Below are positions 5,617 to 6,781 of a DNA stretch of 6,781 nucleotides, piece after piece. Source of the stretch: JBBRXZ01 sp038232415. Its GTDB lineage: Bacteria > Patescibacteriota > Saccharimonadia > Saccharimonadales > UBA4665. The number at the start of each line of letters is the position of its first letter. The stretch's first letter is position 1. The translations under genes and the position numbers were made by a program. The notes under the pieces are model-generated. The model was not told where the DNA came from. It saw only the letters and a list, made by a program, of their open reading frames with translations, and did no database searches. The DNA is taken from contig JBBSHY010000037.1 in assembly GCA_038232415.1 (NCBI GenBank), forward strand, positions 1-6,781. The letters run 5' to 3'.

Positions 5617-5646
5617 ATTATATCACCTCTGTTGAAGGCGGCACAA
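5617..5646 (-). promoter_or_regulatory. rnpB promoter (extended -10) overlapping the upstream stop codon
   Basis: On the minus strand a perfect TATAAT (5617-5622) preceded by TGA gives an extended -10, with the first base of rnpB 6 nt downstream. The best -35 is weak (TTGTGC at 5641-5646, 18-nt spacer). The -10 contains the TAA stop (5618-5620) of the upstream fusion gene, so the promoter lies within that coding sequence. Confidence 0.75.
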
Positions 5647-6319
5647 TGCCTAGCTGTACATCCAAAGCCCGGTTAACGGCGGCATCCGCCAGTTTATTGA
5701 ACTCGCGCGGTACATGGTTAAAGCTTACATGATCAAACTTGGCCGCTAACTGTTTGATGGCGTCATGAATTGGCCACAGCTCCCGGTTCTTAACCTTAAA
5801 GATGCCCTTCATCTGATTAACTACCAGCAGGCTGTCCATGTAGGCATGTACCTGTCGTACGCCCATTTTGTGGCATTCTTCAAGAGCTATCTTAAGGGCC
5901 GTATACTCAGCCTGGTTATTAGTGGTGATGCCAAGGTAGAGTCCTTTATCGACCAGCACGGTGTCTTCCATATCCAGCACCACAAAGCCGCTGGCGCTGG
6001 GGCCTGGATTACCCCTTGAACCGCCATCGGCAAAGATCTTCACTTCTTCAGGGTGCGGCTCTACATCAGAAAGATTTGTTTTGTCTTTATCCAGTAATCC
6101 GTCGATAGCAGCAGCCAGTTCATGGTCTTTATCGGTAATCTTCTTGCCGCCTTCGTGAGTGATCAGCCAGATCTGCACCACGTTCCACTCATTTTCCCAG
6201 CGGGGATGGTGCTGATACTCTTCAGCTAGTTCCGCCACTTGCTCCATAAAAGCCCACGCCTTCTTAAAATTTTCAAAATTAAACTGTTTATAAAGCCCGT
6301 GTTTGGTTTCCTGCCACAT
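5618..6319 (-). CDS. Fusion of pterin-4a-carbinolamine dehydratase domain and RNase HI-type domain
   Basis: A 233-residue protein with two domains. Residues about 1-78 match pterin-4a-carbinolamine dehydratase (PCD/DCoH), which dehydrates 4a-hydroxy-tetrahydropterin. They show FNFENFKKAWAFMEQVAELAE, the active-site HHP at 37-39, WNVVQIWLITHE with H55, and ITDKDHELAAAID. The usual first ~20 residues of the family are missing, since the ORF opens at the conserved Trp. Residues about 93-222 are a type 1 RNase H of the RVT_3 kind, with ADGGSRGNPGP at 97-107. The four acidic catalytic positions are all present: D98, E138 (NNQAEY), D162 (YMDS) and D212 (NKLADAAVN). It should cut RNA in RNA-DNA hybrids. 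A short charged linker (79-92) joins the domains with no internal start or frameshift. The ATG is 1 nt after the upstream stop, with only a poor Shine-Dalgarno, implying coupled translation. rnpB follows directly. The domain calls are firm; why they are joined is unknown. Confidence 0.9.
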   Translation of the reverse strand: MWQETKHGLYKQFNFENFKKAWAFMEQVAELAEEYQHHPRWENEWNVVQIWLITHEGGKKITDKDHELAAAIDGLLDKDKTNLSDVEPHPEEVKIFADGGSRGNPGPSASGFVVLDMEDTVLVDKGLYLGITTNNQAEYTALKIALEECHKMGVRQVHAYMDSLLVVNQMKGIFKVKNRELWPIHDAIKQLAAKFDHVSFNHVPREFNKLADAAVNRALDVQLGIVPPSTEVI

Positions 6320-6337
6320 GCTAGTTTGGTTTCCTGC
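6301..6337. repeat. 14-bp direct repeat across a gene junction
   Basis: GTTTGGTTTCCTGC occurs at 6301-6314 and again at 6324-6337, 23 bp apart start to start. One copy encodes the last residues of the phosphoribosyltransferase-like protein (ending RKPN), the other the first residues of the dehydratase-RNase H fusion (QETK). The stop and start codons lie between them. It looks like a 23-bp tandem duplication that created or reshaped this junction. Confidence 0.7.
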
Positions 6338-6781
6338 TCATGTCTACAAAGGCGGCCACAAATTGCGGAGGCCCAGCCTGACCCCAAAATCTATCGACTT
6401 GGCTCCGAACATTTCCGGAATACAGAGCGTCATCAAAAACTACCGCGTCTGCCGGTCTTTCAAAATCATGAGCCAGTGGTTTAACAATAGTGTCTGCTGA
6501 TCCAGGTTCTAGCATAAAACCTATTTGCCCTTCTTGATCGAATTGGCTAGGATGAAGAATTCCCAAAGCATGTCCTTTTCGCAAGCTTAACGCGGCTAAT
6601 TTATCCAGACCTACATATGTAGAATAGGCCACGGTATATAAAGCTGCTTCAGGTTTTTCTTCCAGGACCGGAGTAAGTACATCCGTAAACCGTTGCGCCC
6701 AGCTTTCGGCACCAATTGAGTCAATTGGTGCTAATTTTTGACCCTCAACTAAAGGTATGTCTTGGGCAGCCAGGTGTCCAA
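6321..6781 (-). CDS. Phosphoribosyltransferase-like protein, C-terminal part (runs off right edge)
   Basis: The frame is open from the right edge to a TAG at 6321-6323, giving 152 complete codons; the true start is outside. A GTG at 6632 would give only 103 residues, but the same frame continues upstream without a stop and with similar composition, so it is not the start. The main clue is ADAVVFDDALYSGN, about 45 residues before the end, which resembles the PRPP-binding loop of type I phosphoribosyltransferases (hydrophobic strand, two acidic residues, then Ser/Thr-Gly). The usual final Thr is not seen, and the upstream part lacks other landmarks I can name, so the substrate is unknown and a non-catalytic relative is possible. 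It is followed after 1 nt by the dehydratase-RNase H gene, so the two are probably co-transcribed. Hydrolases or regulators with a similar strand pattern are alternatives. Confidence 0.62.
   Translation of the reverse strand, partial: GHLAAQDIPLVEGQKLAPIDSIGAESWAQRFTDVLTPVLEEKPEAALYTVAYSTYVGLDKLAALSLRKGHALGILHPSQFDQEGQIGFMLEPGSADTIVKPLAHDFERPADAVVFDDALYSGNVRSQVDRFWGQAGPPQFVAAFVDMSRKPN
6709..6731. repeat. 23-bp perfect inverted repeat inside a coding region
   Basis: Arms of 11 bp (GCACCAATTGA and its complement) flank a single central G. In the minus-strand gene it encodes about APIDSIGA. In RNA it would form a hairpin with a small loop after opening a base pair or two. It is not followed by a T-run on either strand close enough to call a terminator. 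Confidence 0.6.

Noticed and set aside
1..6781. CRISPR array, insertion sequence or prophage
   Set aside because: No regularly spaced repeats, no transposase or integrase frame, and no terminal inverted repeats were seen.

Overview
The window looks like the chromosome of a Candidate Phyla Radiation bacterium, most likely Saccharibacteria (TM7). This is an inference from the gene families at the left end, which resemble the type IV secretion-like neighbourhood carried by that group, together with short genes, non-canonical starts and few clear Shine-Dalgarno sites. No database search was run. The standard code (UGA = stop) fits the window. If UGA were a sense codon, as in Gracilibacteria, ribosomal proteins L35 and L20 would be fused in frame.

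Region 1-1684, minus strand: a secretion or conjugation-type cluster. It holds a four-helix membrane protein, a Pro/Ser/Thr-rich small protein with a charged tail, and the N-terminal 276 codons of a membrane-anchored protein that runs off the left edge. Region 1685-2393 has no protein gene but is dense in signals. Two divergent promoters, near 1965-1993 (minus) and 2134-2162 (plus), each drive a leader or small RNA with several strong hairpins. The minus RNA is a ~270-nt structured leader in front of the membrane-protein operon. The plus RNA ends in an intrinsic terminator about 60 nt before a comM-like gene.

Region 2394-3926, plus strand: a full-length ComM/YifB-type AAA+ gene interrupted by one in-frame TGA directly after the Walker B motif, with the rest of the frame intact. 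Region 4077-5247, plus strand: a promoter followed by the classical infC-rpmI-rplT operon (IF3, L35, L20). infC appears to start with ATC, a non-canonical codon of the kind IF3 uses to control its own synthesis.

Region 5256-6781, minus strand: a phosphoribosyltransferase-like gene (cut by the right edge), then a one-base gap to a gene fusing a pterin-4a-carbinolamine dehydratase domain to a type 1 RNase H domain, then rnpB (RNase P RNA). The rnpB -10 box overlaps the stop codon of the fusion gene, and the rnpB 3' end lies 8 bp from the end of rplT, tail to tail.

The points most worth following up are the comM in-frame TGA, the dehydratase-RNase H fusion, the ATC start of infC, and the two structured RNAs in the divergent intergenic region.
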